Positions 1-8,440 are shown, numbered from the stretch's first letter. The stretch: 37,303 nucleotides of DNA from Desulfobacteraceae bacterium UBA5616 (GCA_002423615.1 DIKO01000016.1:1-37303), one strand, 5' to 3'. Program-made: numbers and translations. Notes: generated from the sequence alone by a model not told the origin.

Positions 1-370
1 ACTGGAGTCAAGTGCATACCCAGGTAAAATTATTATTTTCATTATCTAATATCATTTTTCTGTCCCCCAATTGGCCCGAGGAGGGTCCGGGATGTGAAGT
101 TTAACTCTTTCAATGATCAATCGTAAAATTCAGCGAATGATATGTCTCTTTTTATATAGCCGCTTATTCTGATCTTTATGAATCACCATTCGAGCCTTTA
201 AGCAGGTATAAATCATTAATTATCAACCATAAAAGCTTGTGAAATGTCAAACATTTTCAAAAAATACAATCGGTTTTATTACTCTTTTCCTAAGCATGGG
301 CTTAGGGTTTTGCGGGTGGAAGAATCCATTGAGAAGAATTTTTAAAAAAAATTGATGCGAAATCTATTTT
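1..370. other. AT-rich non-coding flank
   Basis: No convincing gene is visible here. The region is clearly more AT-rich than the genes that follow and lies downstream of the minus-strand KamA gene that stops at 371. The only structure I see is a small hairpin at 289-306 (7-bp arms CCTAAGC and GCTTAGG, 4-nt loop). It has no proper U-run on the minus strand, so it is only a weak candidate terminator for the operon to its right. No tRNA-like cloverleaf was recognised. Confidence 0.5.
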
Positions 371-2170
371 TCAATAATAGTACCAGATGGTCTTGTAATC
401 CTTCCGCTTTTCCCCGATTTCCGTCAGCCGCCTCAAATAATCGTATATCGAGACATCAACGTGAACATAGGTGTCCGCCAGTTCGAGCTTTTTCTCCCAG
501 GGGTGGAACTCATACACCCTTCGGCCGTCCGGCAGAATGGAAATCAGATCATGGTGCTGCCAGGCCCGCAGATAATTTTTCCCCAGCCGGGGGACATTGA
601 AAACGATTTCATCGGTCCTCACCGTGCCGGGCATGAGGCGGCTTTCTTCTTTCTGCTCCTGCAGAAGTCTTGCGATGGGAACCCGGTAATCGCGGGTTTC
701 CTCCTTGCCCTTGGTATTAAACGTATAGTAAGGCGTAACCCCGATGAGACGAAGTTTGTTCCGGAGAAAAGCCGACTCGAATTTCCTGGAAGTATAAAAG
801 GTATAAACCAGCTGATTATAAACGTCCATTGCCTGGCGACGGAATTTCTGGACCGCCTCCATGGCCTCGGGGCTTATCTCGTAGGCATGTTCAAAGTGGG
901 TCACCACAAGGACTTCCCGTTTGCCGGGAACATGGAAACGGCTGATGCCCTGAACCAGTTCATCGGTGATGCGCTGGGGGAGGGTCACCAGGGTGCGAGT
1001 GCCCAGCCTGATCCGTTGAACATGATTCATTGCGGACAGCCGCTCCAGGATGTAAAAAATTTGGGCATCCGGCAGAATGAAGGGATCCCCCCCGGTAACA
1101 AGGACTTCTCCGATTTCAGGGGTTTTCTCGATCCATTGAAGTGCTGCGTCCAGACGGTCTTTGCCGATGGCGACATCAGCGGCATCGACGTCCTTGATTT
1201 CCCAGTTCCGCTGGCAGTAGACGCAGATCTGGGGGCAGGTCAGAACGGGCTTGAGAATCACGATGCCGGGGTAGCGCCGGGTGATGCCGTAAATGGGGGA
1301 AGTGTCGCGTTCCATCATGAAATCCATGGATTCCCCGGAAATATCCCGCATGTGCCTTACGGCGGAAGCGTAATTCGGAGACGGGATCACCTGGGCTCTG
1401 ACAGCCGCATCCCGCCCCGTTCCCCACTCGTAATCCATAAGGGAAAGATAGTATGGGGTAATGCCGAATGGAACCCCCTGTTCCCTGGCCATCCGGACTC
1501 CCTGGTATTCATCCTCGGTCAATTGGATCAGGCCGGCCAGGGTGTCTTCATCCCGGATCGCATTTCTGACATGCCAGCCCCATTTCGCCCAGTCCGAAGG
1601 CACGGCATCGAAAAAATCCATGATCCGTGTCCGGTTACCCTGTCTTCGTTCGATAATCTCATCTTCAAGTCCGCAATCATAGCGATCCATGAATTTTTCG
1701 GCGTTTCGCATCATGCGGGACAGGTCCACGGACCGAAGTCTTGCAGCGCGTTGGCCTTCATATTTTTCAAAGGCCGGAGTGGCGACGGTGTAAATTCCGG
1801 ATTTTCCCATCACCCCTTTCAAGAGGTGCCTGAGTTCCTCAATAAAACCCGGTGACGGCGATATGAAGTCTCCGGTTTTTTTCGAGAACAGGATGGTGTT
1901 GATATACTGCAGCAGGCTGTGACCGGCGAGCTGCTCGTTTCTCCTGGACAGAATGTTCAGCACTGCATTGACGGAGTCCCGCATGACGATCCATTCCAGC
2001 CGGGCGATACCCCCGTCCTTATCCCGTGTCATGCTTAATTTTTCATACAAATAAATCTGGATCTGATGTCTTTTGCTTTCAACAGTGTCTGTCGACAACA
2101 GAATCTTCAGAATCGGCGGCGATATATCCAGCACTTTTTTCAACTGGTGGATCGCATTATGTCTTTCCAT
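371..2170 (-). CDS. KamA family radical SAM aminomutase-like protein, N-terminally extended
   Basis: 599 residues. The radical SAM cluster motif CPQICVYC lies at residues 312-319 (Cys312, Cys316, Cys319, i.e. CxxxCxxC), followed by QRNWE, which is typical of the lysine 2,3-aminomutase (KamA) family; these enzymes use a 4Fe-4S cluster, S-adenosylmethionine and PLP to move an amino group. The recognisable core starts near residue 185 (DFFDAVPSDWAKWGWHVRN), so about 185 residues precede it, whereas classical KamA is roughly 415 residues in total. The start is supported by GAGGA nine bases upstream. It overlaps the end of the acyl-CoA synthetase gene by 14 bases and is the last gene of a three-gene operon. 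The substrate cannot be told; lysine or glutamate to the beta-amino acid are possibilities. Cytoplasmic; no signal peptide. Confidence 0.85.
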   Translation of the reverse strand: MERHNAIHQLKKVLDISPPILKILLSTDTVESKRHQIQIYLYEKLSMTRDKDGGIARLEWIVMRDSVNAVLNILSRRNEQLAGHSLLQYINTILFSKKTGDFISPSPGFIEELRHLLKGVMGKSGIYTVATPAFEKYEGQRAARLRSVDLSRMMRNAEKFMDRYDCGLEDEIIERRQGNRTRIMDFFDAVPSDWAKWGWHVRNAIRDEDTLAGLIQLTEDEYQGVRMAREQGVPFGITPYYLSLMDYEWGTGRDAAVRAQVIPSPNYASAVRHMRDISGESMDFMMERDTSPIYGITRRYPGIVILKPVLTCPQICVYCQRNWEIKDVDAADVAIGKDRLDAALQWIEKTPEIGEVLVTGGDPFILPDAQIFYILERLSAMNHVQRIRLGTRTLVTLPQRITDELVQGISRFHVPGKREVLVVTHFEHAYEISPEAMEAVQKFRRQAMDVYNQLVYTFYTSRKFESAFLRNKLRLIGVTPYYTFNTKGKEETRDYRVPIARLLQEQKEESRLMPGTVRTDEIVFNVPRLGKNYLRAWQHHDLISILPDGRRVYEFHPWEKKLELADTYVHVDVSIYDYLRRLTEIGEKRKDYKTIWYYY

Positions 2171-4313
2171 AGTTCAATTCCTCTTTGAGAATGATCCGGG
2201 CATCCACGATTCGCGCGCCCTGTTCATAAACAATGATGGGGTTAAGGTCCATCTCCGCAATTTCGGGATAGGCTTCAATAATTTCGGAACAAAGAAGAAG
2301 CAGTTTCCGTATGATTTTCCGGTCACAGGGGGGTTTTCCACGGATCCCCTTTAGAAGGGGGGCTGACCGGATATCCTCGATCATGCTTCCGGCGGACCTC
2401 GGTGATATGGGCAACACCCTGAAGGCCACATCCTTCAACACTTCCACCATGATTCCGCCCAGGCCGAACATGATGACCGGCCCGAATTGATCGTCGATCT
2501 TGGTCCCGATGATCACCTCCAGGCCCGGTTCGGCCATGGGAGATACGAGCACGCCCCGAATATCCGCACCAGGCTTGTATTTTTCGGCATTCCGGATGAT
2601 TTCGGCAAACCCCTGGCGGACCTCCGCAGAGGTGTTCAGGTATAGCCTTACGCCGCCGGCATCGCTTTTGTGGAGGATGTCCGGAGAAACAATTTTAAGG
2701 GAGACGCCGCCGCCCATTTTCGATGCGATTTCAACAGCCTCGTCCGCTGTGGCCGCCAGCTGATCGTTGGTGACCGGTGCTCCGTGGTGTTGAAAAATAC
2801 GTTTGGCCTCGTGTTCCAGAAGAAACCTGCGATTCTGGCGGATAGCCGCGTCGATGATTTTTTTCGCCGAGGCTTTTTCCCTGGAACGCCAGTCAAAGAC
2901 AAAATTGACCTTGGCGTGATATTCGTTGAGATAGCTGCCCCTGTCATTGAGGGCGCTGATGCAGATACAGGCGACGTCCAGTGAATCGTAAACCGGAATT
3001 CGGTAATACCGCAACAGCTCCAGGGCATGGGGCTTGACGGAGCTGTAGAGGCTGTGGACGACAATAGGTTTGTTTCGTTTTTTCACCATTTTTCCCAGTT
3101 GATGGGCCGCGTCCTCTTCCTTCAGGGAGAGGCTCTCGGCGAACCGGATGGCGTAACCGCCGAAAAGGCCGACCATCAAAAGGCCCCCGACATTGGGGTC
3201 TTTCAGGATGATGCGGGAACATTCCGCGAATAGGGTGGGATCCGCATCCGTGCCCCCGGCGACATCCACGGGGTTTCTCACCGATGCCGTAAAGGGAAGG
3301 ATTTTCCTGAGTTTTTCCTGAGTGTTGGTCCCCAGCTCGGGTATGGTGAGGCCTAAATCGGTGAGAATATCCGCCGCGAGGGTGGCATGTCCCCCGCCGT
3401 CGGCCAGAATTGCGATTTTATTGTTTTTGATGGGGGGAAGATTGCAAAGGGATTCAGCAACGGGAAAAAGGGCGTCCGTTCTTTCCACCACAATAATGCC
3501 CGATCTCTTGAAGGCCGTTCTGGATACTTCGGAAATGCCGGCCAGTGCACCGGTGTGGGAACCGGCGGAAAGCTTTCCGGTTGAGGACCTGCCGCCCTTT
3601 AAAAGAATGATGGGTTTTCGCAGGGTGGTCCGGTAGGCCTCCTGCAAAAACCTGCGGCCGTCCCGCATGCCTTCCACGTAGAACACCACCGCCCTGGTTT
3701 TGGGATCATTCTTGAAAAACTCCAGGTATTCATGAAAGCGGATATCCACCTCATTGCCCACCCCCACGTAATAGGAAAACCCCAGGTGGCTTTTCAGCCT
3801 TGCCTCGGTAAAAAGGCTTAACGCCATGTTGCCGCTCTGGGATATCAGCGCGATTTCCCCCCTGGGAACATCGTGCAGTCCCACGAGATTGAGATTTTTC
3901 TCAAGGTTTATCATGCCGGAGGTATTCGGTCCGATAAGACGCACGTTAAATTCCCTGGCCGACCGGATAAGGTTTTCCTCGACCTTTCGCCCTTCTTCTC
4001 CCAGTTCCCGGAATCCCCCTGCGATGATGACAGCCCCGGCCACCCCTTTCCGCCCGCAGTCCTTCAGTACGTCAGTGATGGTTTTTGCCGGGGTTGTGAT
4101 CAGGGCGAGATCAACCGGGCCGTCGATATCGGAAACGCTTGGGTAACAGGGCAGGCCGAGAACGTTTTTTTCCTTTGGGTTGACCGCGTAAATGCGGCCC
4201 TCGAATTTTTCATCAATAAGGGTTTTGATGGCCTGATACCCCCTTTTGGTTTCTGTCCTCGACGCACCGACAACGGCAACGGATTCGGCATTGAGTATCC
4301 GGTCAAGGCTCAT
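2157..4313 (-). CDS. ADP-forming acyl-CoA synthetase (acetate--CoA ligase family), alpha-beta fusion
   Basis: 718 residues. Order of domains: CoA-binding Rossmann domain (about 1-130, with SVAVVGAS near the start), succinyl-CoA-synthetase-like domains (about 150-460) and a C-terminal ATP-grasp domain (about 500-718). GSHTGALAG at 251-259 carries the expected phosphohistidine (His253). Known members interconvert acyl-CoA plus ADP and phosphate with the free acid, ATP and CoA, so the likely role is ATP production from an acyl-CoA, or acid activation. The ATG at 4311-4313 overlaps the hydratase stop as ATGA and is preceded by a G-rich Shine-Dalgarno; an upstream in-frame start at 4406 would run deep into the hydratase gene and is less likely. 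Translational coupling with both neighbours argues for a single pathway. Confidence 0.9.
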   Translation of the reverse strand: MSLDRILNAESVAVVGASRTETKRGYQAIKTLIDEKFEGRIYAVNPKEKNVLGLPCYPSVSDIDGPVDLALITTPAKTITDVLKDCGRKGVAGAVIIAGGFRELGEEGRKVEENLIRSAREFNVRLIGPNTSGMINLEKNLNLVGLHDVPRGEIALISQSGNMALSLFTEARLKSHLGFSYYVGVGNEVDIRFHEYLEFFKNDPKTRAVVFYVEGMRDGRRFLQEAYRTTLRKPIILLKGGRSSTGKLSAGSHTGALAGISEVSRTAFKRSGIIVVERTDALFPVAESLCNLPPIKNNKIAILADGGGHATLAADILTDLGLTIPELGTNTQEKLRKILPFTASVRNPVDVAGGTDADPTLFAECSRIILKDPNVGGLLMVGLFGGYAIRFAESLSLKEEDAAHQLGKMVKKRNKPIVVHSLYSSVKPHALELLRYYRIPVYDSLDVACICISALNDRGSYLNEYHAKVNFVFDWRSREKASAKKIIDAAIRQNRRFLLEHEAKRIFQHHGAPVTNDQLAATADEAVEIASKMGGGVSLKIVSPDILHKSDAGGVRLYLNTSAEVRQGFAEIIRNAEKYKPGADIRGVLVSPMAEPGLEVIIGTKIDDQFGPVIMFGLGGIMVEVLKDVAFRVLPISPRSAGSMIEDIRSAPLLKGIRGKPPCDRKIIRKLLLLCSEIIEAYPEIAEMDLNPIIVYEQGARIVDARIILKEELNYGKT

Positions 4314-5098
4314 GATTCCCCCCCTGTTTTTTTGCGGGTTCGGTCCCGCCCCTCGAATTCGTTCAGGGATTCCTTTCTTTCCCCTGTGGAGACACAGGCC
4401 AGGCATGCTTCGATTTCATAGGCCATGAGGGATTGGAGGCTCACCTCGCCTGCCATCAGAAGTCCTTTTTTGATCATTTTAATGGAAAACGCCGAATTCA
4501 GGGAAATTTCCCTGGCCGTTGCCATCGCTGTTTCCATCAGTTTTTCCGCCGGCACGGCACGGTTCACAAGGCCGATTTTTTCCGCTTCCCGTCCGTCGAT
4601 ATTTCCGGCGGTAAAGAGAAGTTCCCTCGCCTTTCCCGGTCCCACCAGGTCCTGGATCAGACGCATGGCCCCGCCGGTCACAGAGGATGCAACCCTGGCC
4701 TCGGGAGATCCGATGAGGGCGTCCTCCGCTGAAATCCGGATATCGCAGGCCAGGGCCAGTTCATACCCCGATCCCAGGGCATAGCCGTTAATGGCGGCAA
4801 TGGTGGGTTTTTCGAAAAAGAGAATCTCCCGTGAGGTTTCCTGGAGTTCCTCGAGATAATCCCGGTAGTCTTCGATGCTCCGGTTTTTGGATTCCTTGAG
4901 GTCGGCCCCTGTGGAAAAAGACCTGCCCTGGCCGGTGATCACCAGCGCTCTGACGGTGTTATCCGTTTTTGCATCGGAAAGCGCCTTCTTGAGGTCCAGC
5001 CACAACTGTTTGTTCATGGCGTTCAAAACAGCGGGACGGTTGAGCCTGACAACGGCGACGCCGTCCTGCTTTTCATAAATGATGCATTGAAATTCCAT
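4310..5098 (-). CDS. Enoyl-CoA hydratase/isomerase (crotonase) family protein
   Basis: 262 residues, normal for a crotonase. Both acid residues of the hydratase site are present: Glu113 in GSGYELALACD and Glu133 in GSPEARVA, and the CoA/oxyanion segment FSTGADLKE is at 61-69. Such enzymes add water to trans-2-enoyl-CoA, although isomerases, lyases and dehalogenases share the fold. The start at 5098 is set by AAAGGAGGGTCCC immediately upstream; a longer frame to 5155 has no ribosome binding site. First gene of the operon with the acyl-CoA synthetase and the KamA-like protein, suggesting degradation of an amino acid or short acid via CoA esters (inference). Confidence 0.87.
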   Translation of the reverse strand: MEFQCIIYEKQDGVAVVRLNRPAVLNAMNKQLWLDLKKALSDAKTDNTVRALVITGQGRSFSTGADLKESKNRSIEDYRDYLEELQETSREILFFEKPTIAAINGYALGSGYELALACDIRISAEDALIGSPEARVASSVTGGAMRLIQDLVGPGKARELLFTAGNIDGREAEKIGLVNRAVPAEKLMETAMATAREISLNSAFSIKMIKKGLLMAGEVSLQSLMAYEIEACLACVSTGERKESLNEFEGRDRTRKKTGGES

Positions 5099-5368
5099 GG
5101 GACCCTCCTTTCGATGTAAAAAGTGCTGGGTTAACTGTGGCGATATTTCAGTCAAATCAAATCCGGGGTTTTGGAAGATTCAGTCTCAGGAAATAGCCAT
5201 CCAGGCCGCATCCCGTATTTCCATATTGAATTTTCCAGTAATCACGATATGTTATTTATGATACGATACTGAGGTTGTTTCGTCAACCCCTATATTCCCT
5301 CATATTTTCAAGTCCCCTTCTCAAATATTGAACTACAAGAAAACAGCATTGAGTTGGGGGTTGACATT

Positions 5369-5414
5369 TATATGAATTATAGATTTTATAGAAAATATAG
5401 TTTATTATAGAGTT
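5369..5414 (+). repeat. Five-unit 9-bp direct repeat array (TATAG-type), candidate operator
   Basis: Units begin at 5369 (TATATGAAT), 5378 (TATAGATTT), 5387 (TATAGAAAA), 5396 (TATAGTTTA) and 5406 (TATAGAGTT); the steps are 9, 9, 9 and 10 bases. All units start TATA and point the same way. The array lies 130-175 bases upstream of a gene whose product has a MerR/BldC-like HTH. BldC is known to bind direct repeats as head-to-tail multimers, so this may be the protein's own operator (inference). Confidence 0.5.
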
Positions 5415-5484
5415 GACCGATGACGCTTTATCTGCGTAATAGAACCATGTTTACAGGAAAAAATAAATTCGAATCAAAATTTTG

Positions 5485-5515
5485 TTGACATTCTAAAAAC
5501 TATAATACATATAAT
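5485..5515 (+). promoter_or_regulatory. Putative sigma70-type promoter of the regulator gene
   Basis: A perfect -35 hexamer TTGACA (5485-5490) is followed by TATAAT at 5510-5515, with a 19-base spacer; another TATAAT at 5501-5506 is too close to pair with this -35. The start codon at 5545 lies 29 bases beyond. The long spacer suggests that an activator may be needed, as is usual for MerR-type promoters (inference). Confidence 0.5.
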
Positions 5516-5518
5516 ACC
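5501..5518 (+). repeat. Two-unit 9-bp direct repeat across the -10 region
   Basis: TATAATACA (5501-5509) is followed directly by TATAATACC (5510-5518). The unit has the same 9-base length and TATA start as the upstream array at 5369-5414 and covers the -10 box of the promoter. Chance is possible in AT-rich DNA. Confidence 0.45.
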
Positions 5519-5544
5519 TAAAATAAATGAAACGGAGGTGGGTT

Positions 5545-6114
5545 ATGGATAAGGTAATGACCGTTTACGAGGCCAGCAAATACTGCAGCGTATCATCCAA
5601 AACCATCATCAACTGGGTGGATTCCGGACATATCAAAGCGTACAAGACTGTCGGCGGGCATCGCCGCATCAACAAATCAGATCTTGAAGCCTTTATGAAA
5701 AACCAGGGAATTCCCATCCCCCACGGAGAAGAAAGCCCGGGCCGGAAAAAAATCCTGGTGGTGGATGATGATCCCATCATCGTTGAAACCATCGTGCAGG
5801 CCCTGGAAGAAGATGAGCACGGATATGAAGTCATTTCCGCCTCCGACGGTTTTGAGGCCGGCCTTCAGGTCAGCCACTTTTTGCCGGACCTTCTGATCCT
5901 GGACATCATGATGCCCGACATCAAGGGTTTCGATGTCTGCAAAACCATCAAATACAATCCCGAGACCCGCCACATCAAAATCATCGTGCTTTCGGCCTAT
6001 CTGGATGACGAGAAATTCAAGCAGATGAAGGAGCTGGGGGCTGACATCTGCTTTTCCAAACCCCTTCCCCTTCCCCAGCTCAAGGAAGAAGTGGCCCGAT
6101 TGCTCGGCGGTTGA
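5545..6114 (+). CDS. HTH (excisionase/MerR/BldC-like) plus response-regulator receiver protein
   Basis: 189 residues. Residues 4-55 are a helix-turn-helix of the excisionase/MerR type (TVYEASKYCSVSSKTIINW, then GHRRINKSDLEAF); residues 69-188 are a complete receiver domain with acidic pocket Asp74-Asp76, phospho-acceptor Asp120 (LILDIMMP), Ser150 and Lys172. This order, DNA-binding first and receiver last, is the reverse of normal response regulators. The ATG at 5545 is chosen because GGAGGTGGGTT precedes it; the ATG at 5527 overlaps that Shine-Dalgarno. No sensor kinase is adjacent. It stands 27 bases before the MetF-like gene and probably heads, or regulates, the folate/Hdr cluster (inference). 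Confidence 0.88.
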   Translation: MDKVMTVYEASKYCSVSSKTIINWVDSGHIKAYKTVGGHRRINKSDLEAFMKNQGIPIPHGEESPGRKKILVVDDDPIIVETIVQALEEDEHGYEVISASDGFEAGLQVSHFLPDLLILDIMMPDIKGFDVCKTIKYNPETRHIKIIVLSAYLDDEKFKQMKELGADICFSKPLPLPQLKEEVARLLGG

Positions 6115-6141
6115 ATGGGTTATAAGAAGAAGGAGGTCAAC

Positions 6142-7017
6142 ATGAAATTAAATGAAGCATTGAAACGCAAGGGATTCATCGTTACCTCGGAAATTCAGGC
6201 GTCCGTTGATGACCCGCCCGGCGCCCTTCTGGATAATTTAAAAACCGTCAGAGGGCGGGTGGACGGCTTTTCCGTTTCGGATGTGGAAATTGAAGGCCTC
6301 GTGGGGGATACGATAAAAACCTGTGAGGTTTTGAAACAAAACCGGTTTGAGGCCATCTATCAGACCACCACCCGGGACAAGGACCGGCTCCAGCTCCAGA
6401 AAGACCTTCTCTCGGCCCATGAAGCCGGTGTGGAAAATCTGCTGGTGTTCACCGAAGATTACCGGATCACCGGAGACAGTCTTCAGGAAATGATGTTTTT
6501 TCATGTGGATTCGGGAAAACTGGAATCGGTTCTCAAGCATTTGAAGCAGGGCAGCACCGTGGACGGCAAGGACCTTTCCGCAAAACCCGAATTCGTAGTG
6601 GGCTCCGGTGTGGAATCGGCCTGGGGCAGGAATGTCCCCGAACTCGAGCTTAAGGAAATGGAGGTCATGACCCGGATGGGCGCCGGATATTTTCTGACCA
6701 CGCCGGTTTTCGATACGGACCAGTTTGAAAGGTACATGAAACAGGTCAAAACCTTCGGGGTCCCCGTTATTGCCGAAGTGATGATCCTGAGAACAGCGGG
6801 CATGGCGTGGTTTTTAAACCGTCATTTAAGATCCGGAATGGTGCCGGACTGGATCATCCAGAAACTCGCCAGGTCCCCGGACATGCAGAAGGCCAGCATC
6901 GAGCTTTTTGCCGGCATTGTCTCGGCCCTCAAAGACCTCTGCCAGGGGATCCACATCATCTCCATGGGCGGAGAAGAAAAGCTCAGGCAGTATTTTGATG
7001 CGGCAAAATTAAAATAA
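6142..7017 (+). CDS. Divergent methylenetetrahydrofolate reductase (MetF) family protein
   Basis: 291 residues with the MetF TIM-barrel pattern: FIVTSEIQASVDDPP near the start in the place of the catalytic-Glu segment, a folate/flavin segment with YQTTTRDKDRLQLQKDLL, and NLLVFTEDYRI where typical MetF reads VLTGD. These replacements mark it as a paralogue of the canonical MetF encoded at 14012. Start 6142 follows AAGGAGGTCAAC; the frame is open to 6115 without a better site. It could be a second barrel subunit, a folate or corrinoid-handling scaffold, or a reductase for another one-carbon substrate. The 120-base gap to the next gene shows no clear terminator, so co-transcription is plausible. 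Confidence 0.75.
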   Translation: MKLNEALKRKGFIVTSEIQASVDDPPGALLDNLKTVRGRVDGFSVSDVEIEGLVGDTIKTCEVLKQNRFEAIYQTTTRDKDRLQLQKDLLSAHEAGVENLLVFTEDYRITGDSLQEMMFFHVDSGKLESVLKHLKQGSTVDGKDLSAKPEFVVGSGVESAWGRNVPELELKEMEVMTRMGAGYFLTTPVFDTDQFERYMKQVKTFGVPVIAEVMILRTAGMAWFLNRHLRSGMVPDWIIQKLARSPDMQKASIELFAGIVSALKDLCQGIHIISMGGEEKLRQYFDAAKLK

Positions 7018-7137
7018 CAGCCCTTTTTTCCAGAAAAAACGCAAGTCAATGCAGACGGGCGGCATCTGTCCAGGCTGACCTGATCTCTTCCTCGAATTCC
7101 CCGTCATTGGCCTGCCCTGAACACGGGAGGCGATTGT

Positions 7138-8436
7138 ATGAAACAATGGATCGAACCGGACGCGTTGAACCCAGAGCTCAAGGACATCATCCAAGAAAAG
7201 GTCCCTGACGCCAACCTCGACCTCTGCCTCACCTGCGGCACCTGCGCCGGCGGCTGCCCGGCGACGGAACTTCTCGATATGGACCCCCGGAAATTTTTGC
7301 GAATGGTCCTTTTCGGTATGGATGATGACGTCATGAAAAGCGACTGGGCGTGGGTCTGCACCATGTGCACCCGGTGCATGTTTGTCTGCCCCATGAAAAT
7401 CAATATCCCCAAGATGGTCTACAACATCCGTTCCCGGTGGCCCAGGGAAAAACGGCCCAGAGGCATTCTGGGCTCCTGTGACCAGCATGTACGCTCCGGG
7501 AACGCCATGGGGGTGCCTGCCGAGGATTTTATTTTTACCGTAGAGGACGTGGCCCATGAAATCCGGGAAAATGATCCCCGGTTCAAGGATTTAAGCGTCA
7601 CGGTGGACCGTAAAGGCGCCATGATCGCGTTGAACCAGAATTCCCGGGAGCCGGTGACCGAACCCGAAGAACTGGGACCCTTATGGAAAATCCTGCACTC
7701 CGTGGGGGCGGACTGGACCTATCCCTCGGTGATGTGGGCCGGGGAAAACTACTGCATGTTTCTGGCGGATGACGAGGGATGGCGGTATATTCTGGAAAAA
7801 TTCGTGGACCATGTGGACAATGAACTGGGGTGCGAAATGGTGGTGAACACCGAATGCGGCCATTCCTATTTCGCCATTTACGAGGGATTGAAAAAATTCA
7901 AAATCCCCCACAAATTCGAATTCAAGACCATTACCGAATTGTACGCTTCGTGGATCCGGGAAGGGAAACTCAAGGTGAATTCCGACTGGAACAGAGACTT
8001 GAAGATCAGGTTCACCCTTCAGGACCCCTGCAACATCGTCCGGAAATCCCTGGGAGATTTCATGGCCGATGAATTGCGTTTTGTGCTGAAAACCGTGGTC
8101 GGGGAAGAAAACTTCATCGACATGATCCCCAACAAGTCCAACAACTACTGCTGCGGCGGCGGCGGCGGGGCCTTACAGGCCGGATTTCACGAACAGCGGC
8201 GGGCATACGGCCGGGTGAAGCTCGAACAGGTCAAGGCCACGGGTGCCGACTACGTGGTGGTTCCCTGCCATAACTGCTTCGGCCAGCTTCAGGACATGGC
8301 CAAGGTTCACCAGGTGGACTACCACGTGATCCATTACTGGACCATTATCTGTCTGGCCATGGGGATCCTGGGGGAAAACGAGCGGGTTTATCTGGGTCCG
8401 GATTTACAGGATTTCGGGCTTGCGAAAGGAGAATGA
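7138..8436 (+). CDS. HdrC-HdrB-like iron-sulfur protein (HdrD type)
   Basis: 432 residues. The N-terminal HdrC-like part has two 4Fe-4S motifs, Cys30/33/36/40 (CLTCGTCAGGCP) and Cys74/77/80/84 (CTMCTRCMFVCP). The C-terminal HdrB-like part has one complete CCG domain: Cys298, Cys338-Cys339 (YCCGGGGG) and Cys377/Cys380 (PCHNC), the ligand set of a non-cubane cluster in heterodisulfide reductases. The earlier CCG half is degenerate (TECGHSYF only). No membrane segment, so it is a soluble electron carrier. GGGAGGCGATTGT precedes the ATG. It is followed four bases later by the HdrA fusion, its expected partner. In the Moorella-type MetFV-HdrABC-MvhD complex HdrB and HdrC are separate; here they are one chain. 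Confidence 0.85.
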   Translation: MKQWIEPDALNPELKDIIQEKVPDANLDLCLTCGTCAGGCPATELLDMDPRKFLRMVLFGMDDDVMKSDWAWVCTMCTRCMFVCPMKINIPKMVYNIRSRWPREKRPRGILGSCDQHVRSGNAMGVPAEDFIFTVEDVAHEIRENDPRFKDLSVTVDRKGAMIALNQNSREPVTEPEELGPLWKILHSVGADWTYPSVMWAGENYCMFLADDEGWRYILEKFVDHVDNELGCEMVVNTECGHSYFAIYEGLKKFKIPHKFEFKTITELYASWIREGKLKVNSDWNRDLKIRFTLQDPCNIVRKSLGDFMADELRFVLKTVVGEENFIDMIPNKSNNYCCGGGGGALQAGFHEQRRAYGRVKLEQVKATGADYVVVPCHNCFGQLQDMAKVHQVDYHVIHYWTIICLAMGILGENERVYLGPDLQDFGLAKGE

Positions 8437-8440
8437 AACC

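Larger units (their letters stand above)
5099..5544. other. Divergent AT-rich intergenic region with promoters and repeats
   Basis: This 446-base gap separates the minus-strand hydratase operon from the plus-strand regulator gene. It becomes very AT-rich from about 5320. It holds the two 9-bp repeat arrays and the promoter annotated separately, plus an isolated TTGACA at 5361-5366 directly before the first array. I found no clear promoter for the minus operon and no gene or structured RNA. Confidence 0.6.

Noticed and set aside
461..1855. Long plus-strand open frame (464 codons) antisense to the KamA-like gene
   Set aside because: No recognisable protein features; it is the mirror of a well-supported radical SAM gene, as expected in GC-rich codon-biased DNA.
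5361..5390. A second promoter using TTGACA 5361-5366
   Set aside because: At normal spacing only TTTTAT or TTTATA is available, a poor -10; I kept the repeat array reading.
7018..7137. Possible terminator or RNA element between the MetF-like gene and the HdrBC gene (TTTTTTCCAGAAAAAA)
   Set aside because: An A/T-only stem with no GC core; not a credible terminator.
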